A DNA stretch of 64,000 nt from Trichothermofontia sichuanensis B231. Lineage in GTDB: Bacteria; Cyanobacteriota; Cyanobacteriia; B231. Every line of letters begins with the position of its first letter. Within the stretch, counting starts at the first letter, position 1. The stretch spans positions 374,501 to 438,500 of the forward strand of contig NZ_CP110848.1 in NCBI RefSeq assembly GCF_026240635.1, given 5' to 3'. The notes under the pieces are model-generated. The model saw only the letters and a program-made list of their open reading frames with translations, was not told the DNA's origin and did not search any database. Below are positions 1 through 9,001 of the stretch, one piece after another. The position numbers were made by a program, and so were the translations under genes.

Positions 1-63
1 TATTTTTACGATGGTGGCGATCGTACAATCACGATTTCTCAGGGCGCTTATCTTGGCACTTAG
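1..63 (+). CDS. Possible C-terminal end of a gene entering from the left edge
   Basis: Frame 1 is open from the first base to a TAG at 61-63 and encodes 20 residues ending in SQGAYLGT. The stretch is too short to identify. The open frame could be the tail of a gene whose body lies outside the window, or chance. I cannot assign a family. Confidence 0.25.
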   Translation, partial: YFYDGGDRTITISQGAYLGT

Positions 64-647
64 CTTGAATGGACATTGAATAGACAAATCTGCTAATGCT
101 TATCGGCATGGCTATACCCGAATGCAGTCCACTCAAGGACTAGGGCCTTCCCTTACAGGGGTAGAACCCCCTTTTACAGGAGAAGGTGGACTCTCTATCT
201 TAAAAATATCAACATAGTTAGACAGGAATTTGTCGCCTTGGTGACTCAGAAAATTTACGGCAGCTAGACGAATCGCTGGATGTTTTTGTCCTTTAGCTGT
301 GATCTGAATTACTTTCAGAAAACCTTAATTGACGATGCATTGAGTGAGAAGGGAATGTCTTAAAGCGGGTACTGCATTGGGTCATAAACTGACCCCGTTA
401 TCTCTGGCTGAAGTGTTGGCATCAGCTAGGGGGCCGGTATGGGTCATGCTTGGCTTGGGTTATGCCGCCGGGGGCGATGCCTCCCGGCAGGTACGGGTGC
501 AAACGTCCCAAGCGGTACAAGCAGTTAGCCTCATGGCCTGATTCTGCTTTAAGGAGTGATTTGTTTTCGCAAGGCAAAGGTTTTCAGAAGGCAAAGGCTG
601 GCGATGGGCGATTCGTATCGCACGCTGCCATATCGGGAGAGTATCTT
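64..647. other. Upstream non-coding region of the caspase gene
   Basis: No convincing gene is seen. An imperfect stem is present: AGTCCAC at 126-132 pairs with GTGGACT at 186-192 and encloses a smaller G-run/C-run hairpin near 157-175, which resembles a decayed dispersed repeat. Reading frames extend the caspase ORF upstream to 450, but that extension lacks family similarity, so I treat it as leader DNA. Confidence 0.4.
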
Positions 648-3600
648 ATGTCGCGGGATGCTGTTGTTGTTGGGATTAACCGTTATCAGTACTTATCAAA
701 TTTACAGGCTCCGGCTCAGGATGCCGAGGCGATTGCCCATTGTTTACACACCTATGGCGACTTTCGTGTCAACCGTTTGCCGGAAGTCATTGACCAACAG
801 CGACCTAAGGTGGGCGTGAACACGCCAGTAACCCGTCAGGAACTCGAAACTGCGCTGGTTCAACTATTTAAACCTAAGGGAAAATATATCCCCAACACGG
901 CACTGTTTTATTATTCCGGGCATGGGTTGCAAAAGGATACGGGTATCCAAGAGGGGTACTTGGCTACTAGCGATGCCAACCCTAGCCAAGGGATGTATGG
1001 GCTATCCCTATTCTGGTTGCGTCGTCTCTTGCAAGAAAGTCCCGTTCGGCAACGGATTATTCTGCTGGATTGTTGCCATAGTGGTGAACTGCTGAATTTT
1101 CTTGAAGCCGATCCGGGTGCAACTCCCGGTACCGATCGCCTGTTCATGGCGGCCTCACGGGAGTATGAAGCGGCCTACGAATCCTTAGAAGGGACTTATA
1201 GTGTCTTCACCCAGGCATTGCTGAGGGGATTGGATCCCGAAGCACACGGAACCGTTACTAACTATGCCCTGACCAGTTGGGTGAGCCATGCCCTCAAGGG
1301 GGAATTGCAACAGCCCCTCTTTGAATGCTCGGGCCGGGAAATCGTCTTGACCAGTTGCCGGCTCGCGAGTGAGGGGGCGGCGGCAACCGCGGCTGGCGGT
1401 GCGGAACCCGTCGCTGTGGTTGATCCCTCTAGCCAACGGTGCCCTTTCCCGGGTTTGCGCCCCCTGACCAGGGATGATCCGTCGCTGTTGCCGAGTCGGG
1501 CTGAGATCATCGCAAGGCTCTATGAGCGCCTGCGGGAGTATACCCAGGTTACCCTGACGGGGGTGAGCGGCAGTGGTAAAACCTCACTGCTGCAACAGGA
1601 ACTGCTGGCCCACTCCCAAACCCAGTCTTGGCAATTGCGTTATGTTACCCCTGGGCCTGATCCGCTGCAAAGTCTGGCTCTGACCTTTGTGACGAACACA
1701 GCAATAGGCATTGATCGTGCCAGTCAGTTACACCAGGCGATCGCCCTACTGGAGCAGGGGGGCACTGGCTTGGTCTGCCTGTGTGACGCTAGCTTGGGCA
1801 CCGCTGAAGGCACGCTCTTAGTGATTGATCATCTAGAAAGCCTGTTACAGCCGTCGTTAGATAGCCACAATGGCTCCGATGTGAACCAGATGGCAACGCC
1901 AACGGCGGGTCGCTTCCTAACGACGTTGGTTGAAGCGGCCCGCCAGCAACCAGAGCGGGTGCGAATTCTCTGGTGTGTGCGCCAGGATTATTTGGCCGAG
2001 TGGACTCATTTCACCCAGACCCTGATGCCTGACACGCCAATGGATGTGGTTACCCTCACCCCACCCACCCCTGCCCAGATTCACTATGGCCTCACTGAGG
2101 GCTTGGGCCAAGTGGGCTACCGATTGGAACCCCACCTCCTCTACACCCTGAGCCTGGAACTGGGTATTCGCAACGCTGAACCGCAAGAAAATCGGGCTGT
2201 GGCCCTGCCGTTGCTCCAACTGCTACTGCATGAGTTGTGGCAACGATCGCCAGCGCTACGATCGCCAGGGCAGATGAGTGCCCCACGGGTCGTGTCTGCC
2301 GGTACCTACGCCCATGTTGATGGGATTCGGGGGGTCATCCATCGTCATGCGGATGCAGTCTTGGCCCGCCTCTCACCGGCTGAACGGGCGATCGCGCGAC
2401 GTCTCTTCTTGGCCCTAGTCCATCTCCAAACCGGTCAGGCAATGGTGCCCCGCCGTGTCCGCAAGGATGATCTATTGGCACGGGTCCAGGCTATGCCAGG
2501 GGCAAGGTCGGTCTTTGAAACCCTAGTCGCAACCCGTCTGTTGGTCCTTGACCGCCAAAACGTTGAGGTTAGCCATCCGGAACTAGTCCGTTCCTGGCCT
2601 CCCTTGCAGGCTTGGGTTGCGGAACAGCAGGACAGCCTCTATCTACAACAACAGGTTGAACAGGCCGCCCACGAATGGCAGCAAACGGCCACGGCCCTGG
2701 GGCATCCGGTTCGTGTCCCCGCGCCACTGGCAAAGGACAGGCCGTGGACAACGCCCGTTGCCCCTAGCCTGTGGGTTGCTTCTCCCCAGGGCCAATGGCT
2801 TCAGGGAGACCTGCTGGCGGCGGCGGTGCGTCACTATGAGCAATGTCCCTATGATTTCTCGCCCCTAGCCCAGCGCTATATTGCCTTGAGTCATCGCGAG
2901 CAGCAGCGTCTGCGGCAGCAAACCCAACGATTACGGGCGATCGTGCCACTGGTTCTCCTGTTGGGGTTGGGAGCGGGCATTTGGCAATACTGCGCCCAGG
3001 TGCGTCAGGAATACCAGTTGCGCGTGGCGCGATCGCGGGAACGGGCCGCGATCGCCCAGACTATCCTGCAAGATCCGCAACGGGACCCAACCGCAGCGCT
3101 CTTAATCAGCCGAGTCGCTGTCGAGCAGGACTGGCGAACACCAGAAGCGCAAGCCAGTTTGCGTACTGCGTTACAACGCCTACAGCCATTGGTAGCCCAC
3201 CAAGGTGAGTTACCCCCTTTACAAGGCGCAGGCCAACCTACCATCGGCATAGCATTTATTCAGCCGGATACGGATTTCTGGCAAACGACCATCCTGGGTA
3301 AAGCCCCCACAACCACTGCTCAACCTCAAGTTTTGGTCACCCTCACGGATAGGGGCCAAATCCAGTATTGGCAGCTTGAGACGGGAACCGCTCTAAAACA
3401 GCCCTTCTGGTTACCGATATCCTCGCCAGCAGTAGGGGTCGCTCCGTCCCAGAGACAACCATCGCCAAGGGGGTTGGTACGGTCTAGCGCCCCCCCCTTG
3501 CCTACAGCGGCGGTTCCTCCCGATCCCCTAACAGGGTTTGCTATCAGTCCAGAGGGACGTTGGTTGGCCACGACGCAGGTGAGCGGCCTGCTCACGATTT

Positions 3601-4526
3601 ACCGGTTGCAGCCAGATCAGACCTTTGAACGGCTGTACACGTTACCGCAGACAGGTCTTGTCCAGCAGTTGGCCTTCAGTCCCCTCAGCAACCGTCTTTT
3701 AGGCATTGATCACGATCGTGTACTCATCTGGGATTTAAAGACTGGGGAACTAGTCCAGGTTCTTCAGGGGCATCAGGCGGCGATCACGCAGGCTCGCTTT
3801 AGCCATGATGGCTGGCGAGTGGTGACCAGTAGTTGGGATCAAACAGTGGCGTTGTGGGAGGTGAAGACGGGTAAGCGGATCCAGCAGTGGTCCCATCCTG
3901 ACGGGGTGATGACCGTTGGGTTTAGGCCGGATGATTGGGCACTGGCGTGGGCGGGGCAAGATGGCACTCTGGTCACAACTGCACTCACCCATTCCCATCT
4001 TCCTCAGGTGGTGCAGGCGCTAGGAACCCCGATCGTCGATGTTCAATATGATGCAACTGGTCGATCGCTCATTACCACCCAAGCCAGTGGGCTGGTCCAG
4101 TTCTGGGATGTGGAGACTGGGGCGGAGCAGGGTCAACTTCCTCCCTTAAGTACCCAGAGGGCCGAGTCAGGGGTCGTGGCCCCTTTGCCTATACAGCAGG
4201 TGCTCCTAAGTCCGGATGGGCGGTACTTGACCACTTTGCAAGGGGATGGTCGCGTCACCGCTTGGACGGCTAGTTGGGAAAGTTTGCTGGCCCTCGCCCG
4301 CGATCGCTCCCTGCGGCAATTAACGCCCGATGAATGCTGGCAATATCTCAGACTGTCAGCAACGGCTTGCCCAGTCCTGAGTTTGGGGGATGCTATGCAA
4401 GTGGCTAACCCTCGCCTCCTGCTGAAGGCAAGGGCGGATCTGGCCACATCTGACCCAGCCCGATTGCCGCACATGCAATCAGCTTCCCAACTGATCAGTC
4501 TGCTCGGTGGTTTAACTCGCCCCTAG
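648..4526 (+). CDS. Metacaspase-nSTAND1-WD40 repeat protein
   Basis: Large multidomain protein of about 1292 aa. Residues 1-240 form a C14 caspase (metacaspase) domain with both catalytic residues: His92 in YYSGHG and Cys143 in LLDCCHSG. A motif resembling the nSTAND1 entry (CPFPGLRPL, about 265-273) is followed by a Walker A loop (GVSGSGKT, about 305-312) and a Walker B-like strand (TLLVIDHLESLL, about 389-400). A hydrophobic segment near 763-782 is a likely membrane anchor. The C-terminal half has WD40 blades (VLIWDLKTG, VALWEVKTG, VQFWDVETG). ATG 648 is chosen because a GGGAGA ribosome-binding site lies just upstream and the caspase fold begins there; the frame is open back to 450. Family knowledge: such proteins are abundant in filamentous cyanobacteria and are thought to sense a signal through the repeats and activate proteolysis, in regulated cell death or phage defence. 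The trigger and substrate cannot be told from sequence. Confidence 0.9.
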   Translation: MSRDAVVVGINRYQYLSNLQAPAQDAEAIAHCLHTYGDFRVNRLPEVIDQQRPKVGVNTPVTRQELETALVQLFKPKGKYIPNTALFYYSGHGLQKDTGIQEGYLATSDANPSQGMYGLSLFWLRRLLQESPVRQRIILLDCCHSGELLNFLEADPGATPGTDRLFMAASREYEAAYESLEGTYSVFTQALLRGLDPEAHGTVTNYALTSWVSHALKGELQQPLFECSGREIVLTSCRLASEGAAATAAGGAEPVAVVDPSSQRCPFPGLRPLTRDDPSLLPSRAEIIARLYERLREYTQVTLTGVSGSGKTSLLQQELLAHSQTQSWQLRYVTPGPDPLQSLALTFVTNTAIGIDRASQLHQAIALLEQGGTGLVCLCDASLGTAEGTLLVIDHLESLLQPSLDSHNGSDVNQMATPTAGRFLTTLVEAARQQPERVRILWCVRQDYLAEWTHFTQTLMPDTPMDVVTLTPPTPAQIHYGLTEGLGQVGYRLEPHLLYTLSLELGIRNAEPQENRAVALPLLQLLLHELWQRSPALRSPGQMSAPRVVSAGTYAHVDGIRGVIHRHADAVLARLSPAERAIARRLFLALVHLQTGQAMVPRRVRKDDLLARVQAMPGARSVFETLVATRLLVLDRQNVEVSHPELVRSWPPLQAWVAEQQDSLYLQQQVEQAAHEWQQTATALGHPVRVPAPLAKDRPWTTPVAPSLWVASPQGQWLQGDLLAAAVRHYEQCPYDFSPLAQRYIALSHREQQRLRQQTQRLRAIVPLVLLLGLGAGIWQYCAQVRQEYQLRVARSRERAAIAQTILQDPQRDPTAALLISRVAVEQDWRTPEAQASLRTALQRLQPLVAHQGELPPLQGAGQPTIGIAFIQPDTDFWQTTILGKAPTTTAQPQVLVTLTDRGQIQYWQLETGTALKQPFWLPISSPAVGVAPSQRQPSPRGLVRSSAPPLPTAAVPPDPLTGFAISPEGRWLATTQVSGLLTIYRLQPDQTFERLYTLPQTGLVQQLAFSPLSNRLLGIDHDRVLIWDLKTGELVQVLQGHQAAITQARFSHDGWRVVTSSWDQTVALWEVKTGKRIQQWSHPDGVMTVGFRPDDWALAWAGQDGTLVTTALTHSHLPQVVQALGTPIVDVQYDATGRSLITTQASGLVQFWDVETGAEQGQLPPLSTQRAESGVVAPLPIQQVLLSPDGRYLTTLQGDGRVTAWTASWESLLALARDRSLRQLTPDECWQYLRLSATACPVLSLGDAMQVANPRLLLKARADLATSDPARLPHMQSASQLISLLGGLTRP

Positions 4527-4571
4527 CACAGGGGGCTTCGTGGGGATAGTGGGAGTCGCCTTCTGCCCTGC

Positions 4572-5462
4572 CTAGGTGCGATCGCGGCGCCGGAATTCAA
4601 CAACTCGCTCTTTAATTGTAATGTCGTAGCCATCGTAAAAATCATGCCCCAACAGACCAATGGGCATAGAGGGGGGCGCGATCGCGACGACCATATTCCG
4701 CTTAATACGACCATCGAGTTCGATCGACTTCACCGGGGCGATCGGTAAGCCGACGATCGAGCCATCAGCAATCGCCACTGGCTTGGTCGCTACCGGTTGC
4801 AGATTTAACATGCGTGCATCCTGGTAGGGGATCAGGGTACCGGAGGCACCGGTATCAACGGCCATCTCGATCGTGCGTTTACCATCAAACCGGACATCGA
4901 TAATGGGAATGCCCCCGGCCTTCCACTTGATCGGTGCGGCGAAGAAGGGGGGAGTTGCATCTCCAGCCGCCGGTGGTGGCGGGGGTGGTGTACCGCGCAA
5001 TTTAGCATCAGCTAATAATTGCTGATATTGGGGAATCTTGTGTTGGGCAACGGCATACTGAGGGTGATCTTTGGGAACCGTTTGCAAAAGCTGAATGGCC
5101 CGCTCCCAACGGCTAGCTGCTAATCGCCAATCCTCTCGTCCCACAGCGGTTTGGCTAATGTTGACAGCCCCTGTCGCTGCCCCGATCGCCTCCTGGTAGG
5201 GGTCAGTTTTAAGCGCCGGTGAGGGAACTGGGGCAGGGCTAGTAGTCACCCTAGGCGCAGGGCTGGCACTTGGCGAGGCCGGCGCAGTGGGCGTTGGAGC
5301 AGTTGCTGGAGATAGGACGGCCAGCGGAGCAGTACACGCTGCACTAATACTCGCAATCCCTATCCAAAGGGAGCATGGCAGCAGCGCGTGGCCTATCCCC
5401 CGATCACAGCCCTGCCGATCCCTGGAACAAGGGCGTTGGGCCTGCGGCAAGAACGTCCACAT
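4572..5462 (-). CDS. Retropepsin-like aspartic protease, predicted lipoprotein
   Basis: Protein of 296 aa. The N-terminus has a hydrophobic stretch ending in a lipobox (SISAAC, Cys43), so it is probably an envelope lipoprotein. A Pro/Ala/Ser-rich linker (about 50-85) and a helical segment (about 90-155) precede the protease domain. That domain begins with IDVRFDGKRTIEMAVDTGAS, where DTGASG (203-208) is the single catalytic Asp motif of the clan AA gag-asp family. The C-terminus GLLGHDFYDGYDITIK is typical of the family. Such proteins act as dimers because each chain supplies one DTG. The gene runs convergently with the caspase gene, 45 bp away. The substrate is unknown. An array of three 19-bp repeats begins 10 bp upstream of the start codon. 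Confidence 0.85.
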   Translation of the reverse strand: MWTFLPQAQRPCSRDRQGCDRGIGHALLPCSLWIGIASISAACTAPLAVLSPATAPTPTAPASPSASPAPRVTTSPAPVPSPALKTDPYQEAIGAATGAVNISQTAVGREDWRLAASRWERAIQLLQTVPKDHPQYAVAQHKIPQYQQLLADAKLRGTPPPPPPAAGDATPPFFAAPIKWKAGGIPIIDVRFDGKRTIEMAVDTGASGTLIPYQDARMLNLQPVATKPVAIADGSIVGLPIAPVKSIELDGRIKRNMVVAIAPPSMPIGLLGHDFYDGYDITIKERVVEFRRRDRT

Positions 5463-5471
5463 GACATGTTT

Positions 5472-5528
5472 CCTGAGAACTAGACTATTTGCTGGGACCT
5501 AGGCTATTTCCTGAGACCTAGACGATAG
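5472..5528. repeat. Three tandem copies of a 19-bp repeat
   Basis: Units at 5472-5490, 5491-5509 and 5510-5528 match a consensus close to CCTGAGACCTAGACTATTT, with 1-5 differences each. The array lies directly upstream of the aspartic-protease start codon (5462, minus strand), where its promoter or leader should be. Confidence 0.75.
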
Positions 5529-5836
5529 GACTGTAATCCTACTCCCCTGCTCCCTGCTTGGAAGAAAGAGCTAGGGGATCAGAGTAGTTGAGGGCGCAAG
5601 TGCCTGGACGATCGCTGGCGGATTGATAGTCGGCCAAGGGGTTTGAGGCTGGCAGGCGACGGGGAAAGCGTCTACAGCGGGATAACCCGCCAACCGGCAC
5701 TCGCCTGTTAGGCAGGGTTGTATTCGTCAGCTCCGTGATGCGCAGATGCGCTAAGTCATTAGGATGCTGGATTAACTGGATTAATAGGATGCTGCATTAA
5801 TTATGACTTACGATGACTGATGAATGCGGGGATGGC
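5529..5836. other. Intergenic region with no recognised gene
   Basis: No gene is supported. Near 5760-5800 there is a degenerate repeat of the words AGGATGCTG and GGATTAA. The sequence separates the DUF3082 gene from the aspartic-protease leader, both on the minus strand. Confidence 0.4.
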
Positions 5837-6187
5837 TCAGGATTTTGGGGCAGAGTTTGAGGCTTTTCGCCTGGTCAAGGCCAGTTGTACGGCTAGAGCC
5901 AATAAGCCCAAGGCCGTGATGCCAAAGACACCCATACCCAGGGCCACAATCCCAACTACGAGGGTGCGGACGGCCACGCTGATATTAAGGGCGATCGTAT
6001 TGGTGGTCGTAATCGGCTTATTGGCAAAGGTTTGGGCGATCGCGTAGGTGAGTCCATACAACCCCAACGCCAAGCCCGCCGACAGCCCTGATCCCATTAG
6101 GCAGCGCAGGATCGTCGGTTGAAATTGACTGGCAGGCTGGGAGGGAGCAGCCGTGGGTTTAGGGGTGGGTGCAGTCATCGTTAGCAA
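5837..6187 (-). CDS. DUF3082 family small membrane protein
   Basis: Protein of 116 aa with a Pro/Ala/Thr-rich N-terminus and two hydrophobic segments, about residues 31-52 and 70-105. The core LGLYGLTYAIAQTFANKPI and the AVRTLVVGIVALGMGVFG segment match my memory of DUF3082, a family found in cyanobacteria and plastid-bearing eukaryotes. Function is unknown; it is probably a thylakoid or plasma membrane protein. It lies 75 bp downstream of ispE on the same strand and may be co-transcribed with it. A second Met at residue 4 is an alternative start. Confidence 0.8.
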   Translation of the reverse strand: MLTMTAPTPKPTAAPSQPASQFQPTILRCLMGSGLSAGLALGLYGLTYAIAQTFANKPITTTNTIALNISVAVRTLVVGIVALGMGVFGITALGLLALAVQLALTRRKASNSAPKS

Positions 6188-6262
6188 TCAAGGCTCCGTG
6201 CAGGTATTGACGAAGGAAAGTCAGTGATGAGAGGGCTGTGGTTCTTGGGTAGGGGTGAGGGA

Positions 6263-7210
6263 TCAGCCATCGGTAATGATTTGAATCCCTGTCGGGATGA
6301 CTTGGGTAACCCAGAGATCTAGATCAGGATCAGCGAGTTGCTCACGAACCTGGGTTTGGACGGCTATCGCTTCGGCTTGGGATTCCACTAAGGCAAAAAC
6401 GCTGGGTCCTGAACCCGACATCATCGCCCCCAAGACCCCCGGTTGAACTTGCAACACCTCCCGCAACTGCTGCACCTGGGGATGGGCTGGGAAAATCACT
6501 CGCTCAAAGTCATTACTCAAGTTTAAACCGAGTTGCCGATGATCCCGATGGGCGATCGCACTCACCAAAGCCCCCGATCGCACCCGTTCCCCGGCGGGCC
6601 GCGCCGGCTGCGGGACATAGGGCTGGCCAAACTGCTGCCGATAGGTTCTGTAGGCCCAACCCGTATCAATATGCAGCGATCGATACTTAGCAAGCACAAT
6701 CCACAGATCCGCGAGATCCGTCAGGGGGGATAGCACTTCTCCGCGCCCCGTCGCCAGGGAAGTGCCCCCAGCAATGCAGAATGGGACATCCGAACCCAGC
6801 CGTGCGCCCAGGTGTTGCAATTCCTCCCGCGTTAACCCCAGCCGCCACAGCAGATCAATCCCCACCAGCACGGCGGCGGCATCGGTTGAACCCCCAGCTA
6901 GCCCGGCTCCGATCGGAATTCGTTTATCCAGCGTGATTTCAACTCCACCATACTTGGAAAACATATCCTGGAATTCCGTCGCCATCAATTGCGCTGCCCG
7001 ATAGGCCAGATTATTAGCAGTATCGGTCAGTTCGGGATGGTGGCACAGCAGGCGAATCGTTTGCGTTGGTAGGGGCCGCAGGGTCAGGCGATCGGCAAGA
7101 CCAATACTCTGCATCACCATCGCTAACTCATGATAACCATCCTCCCGATAGCCCAGAATTTCTAAATACAGGTTGATTTTGGCCGGGGCAAGGAGCGAGT
7201 AGGTGTGCAT
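6263..7210 (-). CDS. ispE: 4-diphosphocytidyl-2-C-methyl-D-erythritol kinase
   Basis: GHMP-family kinase of 315 aa, the usual IspE length. It phosphorylates CDP-methylerythritol with ATP in the MEP isoprenoid pathway that supplies carotenoids, the chlorophyll phytyl chain and quinones. The N-terminus has the substrate-binding block APAKINLYLEILGYREDGYH. The ATP-binding glycine loop PIGAGLAGGSTDAAA is at about 99-113, and the C-terminal GHMP motif GAMMSGSGPSVFAL is present. It is probably expressed with the downstream DUF3082 gene. Confidence 0.95.
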   Translation of the reverse strand: MHTYSLLAPAKINLYLEILGYREDGYHELAMVMQSIGLADRLTLRPLPTQTIRLLCHHPELTDTANNLAYRAAQLMATEFQDMFSKYGGVEITLDKRIPIGAGLAGGSTDAAAVLVGIDLLWRLGLTREELQHLGARLGSDVPFCIAGGTSLATGRGEVLSPLTDLADLWIVLAKYRSLHIDTGWAYRTYRQQFGQPYVPQPARPAGERVRSGALVSAIAHRDHRQLGLNLSNDFERVIFPAHPQVQQLREVLQVQPGVLGAMMSGSGPSVFALVESQAEAIAVQTQVREQLADPDLDLWVTQVIPTGIQIITDG

Positions 7211-7361
7211 AGGAGGGCATCGGCAAAGGCAACAGGCAAGTCAATCTCGCTTTGTGGGTGTGGGTATCACACTGCCTGGGTGTCCCACCCTGACAGGGTA
7301 ACCTTTTCTGTCCCATTGTCCACCTTATCTGACACTACACCCATACCAGCAGGTGACTTCA

Positions 7362-7425
7362 ATGGCCCTCACCCCAACCCCTCTTCCCTAGGGAGAGGGG
7401 CTTTAAGTCGCCGGTTTTGCCGTTA
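7362..7425. repeat. Dispersed CCCTCACCCC-type hairpin repeat
   Basis: A short GC-rich element (CCCTCACCCCAACCCCTCTTCC followed by its approximate complement GGGAGAGGGG). It resembles pieces of other repeats in this window and directly abuts a 107-bp element, so the two were probably inserted side by side. Confidence 0.5.
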
Positions 7426-7530
7426 TATGGTCAATCTAAATAAGAACGATATAGTTTTTGACTCCCCTCTCCCGCTCTGGGAGAGGGGCTGGTGGTGAGG
7501 GGCTGTCTCAGCCTAAATTGCAATGGCTAT
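7426..7530 (-). repeat. 107-bp dispersed element, copy 1 (inverted)
   Basis: Copy of the TATAGTCA-ended family, here 105 bp, reading TATGGTCAATC at the left end and GCAATGGCTAT at the right end. It has the internal CCCCTCTCCC/GGGAGAGGGG hairpin and the conserved word AATAAGAACGATA. The right end overlaps the alr stop codon (7527-7529), so the element supplies the TAG. Confidence 0.85.
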
Positions 7531-8816
7531 CGGATGCGGTCACCGGGAATGGCAACTCTGGGTAGTCGATGTTTGAAACCACACAGGATTTCCCAGGAAA
7601 TGGTGCCCAACAGGGTTGCCCAATCGTCGGCAGTGATGGCCTCTGTGCCATCGTGGCCTAGCAGGGTGACCACTTCCCCTACCTGAACATCTGGGAGGCT
7701 CGACACATCGAGCATGAGTTGATCCATCGTGATCGCCCCAATCTGCGGGACTCGCTGCCCACGAATCAAGACTTGCATCCGGTTTGACAAATTACGCGGA
7801 ACCCCATCGGCATACCCAATCCCGACGACCGCGATCGGTAAATCCCGATCGGCCACAAATTGATAGCCATAGCTAACCCCCGTCCCCGCCGCGATCGTCT
7901 TGACCTGGGTAATGCGGGCCTTGACCTGTAACACGGGTTTCAAACTCACAGCGGGCAGGGTGTGGGGACCTGTTGCCCCCGGTTGGAAGTGGGGAGCCGG
8001 ATAGAGGCCATAGAGAGCCAAACCCGTCCGCACCATATCGTAATGGAGGCGGCGATCGCTCAAGGTTGCAGCCGAGTTGGCCAGGTGTAGCATCGGGGGG
8101 ATAAAGCCATTGGCCTGGAGCGTCGCGATCGCCTGTTCAAACCGATGGTGCTGTAACCGCAGGATCGTTGGGTCCGGGTCATCGGCAGTGGCTAAGTGGG
8201 AATACACCGCCACCAGGCGCAGGTTAGGTAGACGGCGCACCAATTCCACAAAAGTTGCTGCTTCCGGCCAGGGGGCACCCTGGCGAGACATCCCTGTATC
8301 GAGCATCAGGTGGACCGGCAGGGGATCGGGTTGGGCCAGGGTCGACAGAGTTTCCGCACAGATCAAGGCTTGCTTGGGCGTACTCAGGGTCGGCTGCAAA
8401 TGCCAGTAGGCGATCGCCTGCACCTGTTCAGCCGTATTGGGCGCACCTAGAACCAGAATCGGAGCCGTAATCCCGGCTTCCCGTAACTCAATCCCCTCCG
8501 GCACCGTGGCCACCCCTAACCAAGTCGCACCTGCCTGCAAAACAGTCTTGGCCACCAGCACCGCTCCGTGGCCGTAAGCATCCGCTTTGACAATTGCCAT
8601 CAACTGAGTTTTGGGTGCCAGCAGCGATCGTACCTGCCGTACATTGTGGCGCAGGGCTGTCAGATCAATCTCTACCCACGCCCGATGACACTGGGGCAAA
8701 ACGACGGGTACGCTAGGGACCACGTGGGAGTAGGATGGCAACCGGCCCCTACCTGACAATCCCGGTTGCCATCCTGACGAGAGGTTTCCTTCCTGCAACA
8801 TTCGACTTCCCTCCAC
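7527..8816 (-). CDS. alr: Alanine racemase
   Basis: PLP-dependent racemase that makes D-alanine for peptidoglycan. The PLP lysine sits in VKADAYGHG (Lys77 in this reading). The C-terminal domain has the catalytic-Tyr region GTGVSYGYQFVADRDLPIAV, then GIGYADGVPR and GAITMDQLMLDV. The 429-aa reading is about 45 residues longer than usual at the N-terminus. No internal Met lies between residue 6 and the catalytic domain, so the start is either one of the two Mets at 8816 or 8801, or a GTG near residue 32. The last codons (GDRIR-stop) run into a dispersed 107-bp element that provides the stop codon. Confidence 0.93.
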   Translation of the reverse strand: MEGSRMLQEGNLSSGWQPGLSGRGRLPSYSHVVPSVPVVLPQCHRAWVEIDLTALRHNVRQVRSLLAPKTQLMAIVKADAYGHGAVLVAKTVLQAGATWLGVATVPEGIELREAGITAPILVLGAPNTAEQVQAIAYWHLQPTLSTPKQALICAETLSTLAQPDPLPVHLMLDTGMSRQGAPWPEAATFVELVRRLPNLRLVAVYSHLATADDPDPTILRLQHHRFEQAIATLQANGFIPPMLHLANSAATLSDRRLHYDMVRTGLALYGLYPAPHFQPGATGPHTLPAVSLKPVLQVKARITQVKTIAAGTGVSYGYQFVADRDLPIAVVGIGYADGVPRNLSNRMQVLIRGQRVPQIGAITMDQLMLDVSSLPDVQVGEVVTLLGHDGTEAITADDWATLLGTISWEILCGFKHRLPRVAIPGDRIR

Positions 8817-9001
8817 AACACCACATGAGCGCCTTAAGCGCCGGTCTCGACCGGAGTATCGTTCCCTAAACTGGCAACTTCCGGGTCCGGTAGCAACCAG
8901 ATTCGAGGTCGCAGCCAGAGATTCGGTAAAATTTGCCAGCAGTTTAGCAAACTCAACCCGTACTTTGGCATTTCTGGTACAAGTTTCCTGGGCTAGGGCC
9001 G

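Noticed and set aside
4133-4474. 113-codon minus-strand ORF in the caspase gene
   Set aside because: It is a shadow of a strongly supported coding frame and has no family features.
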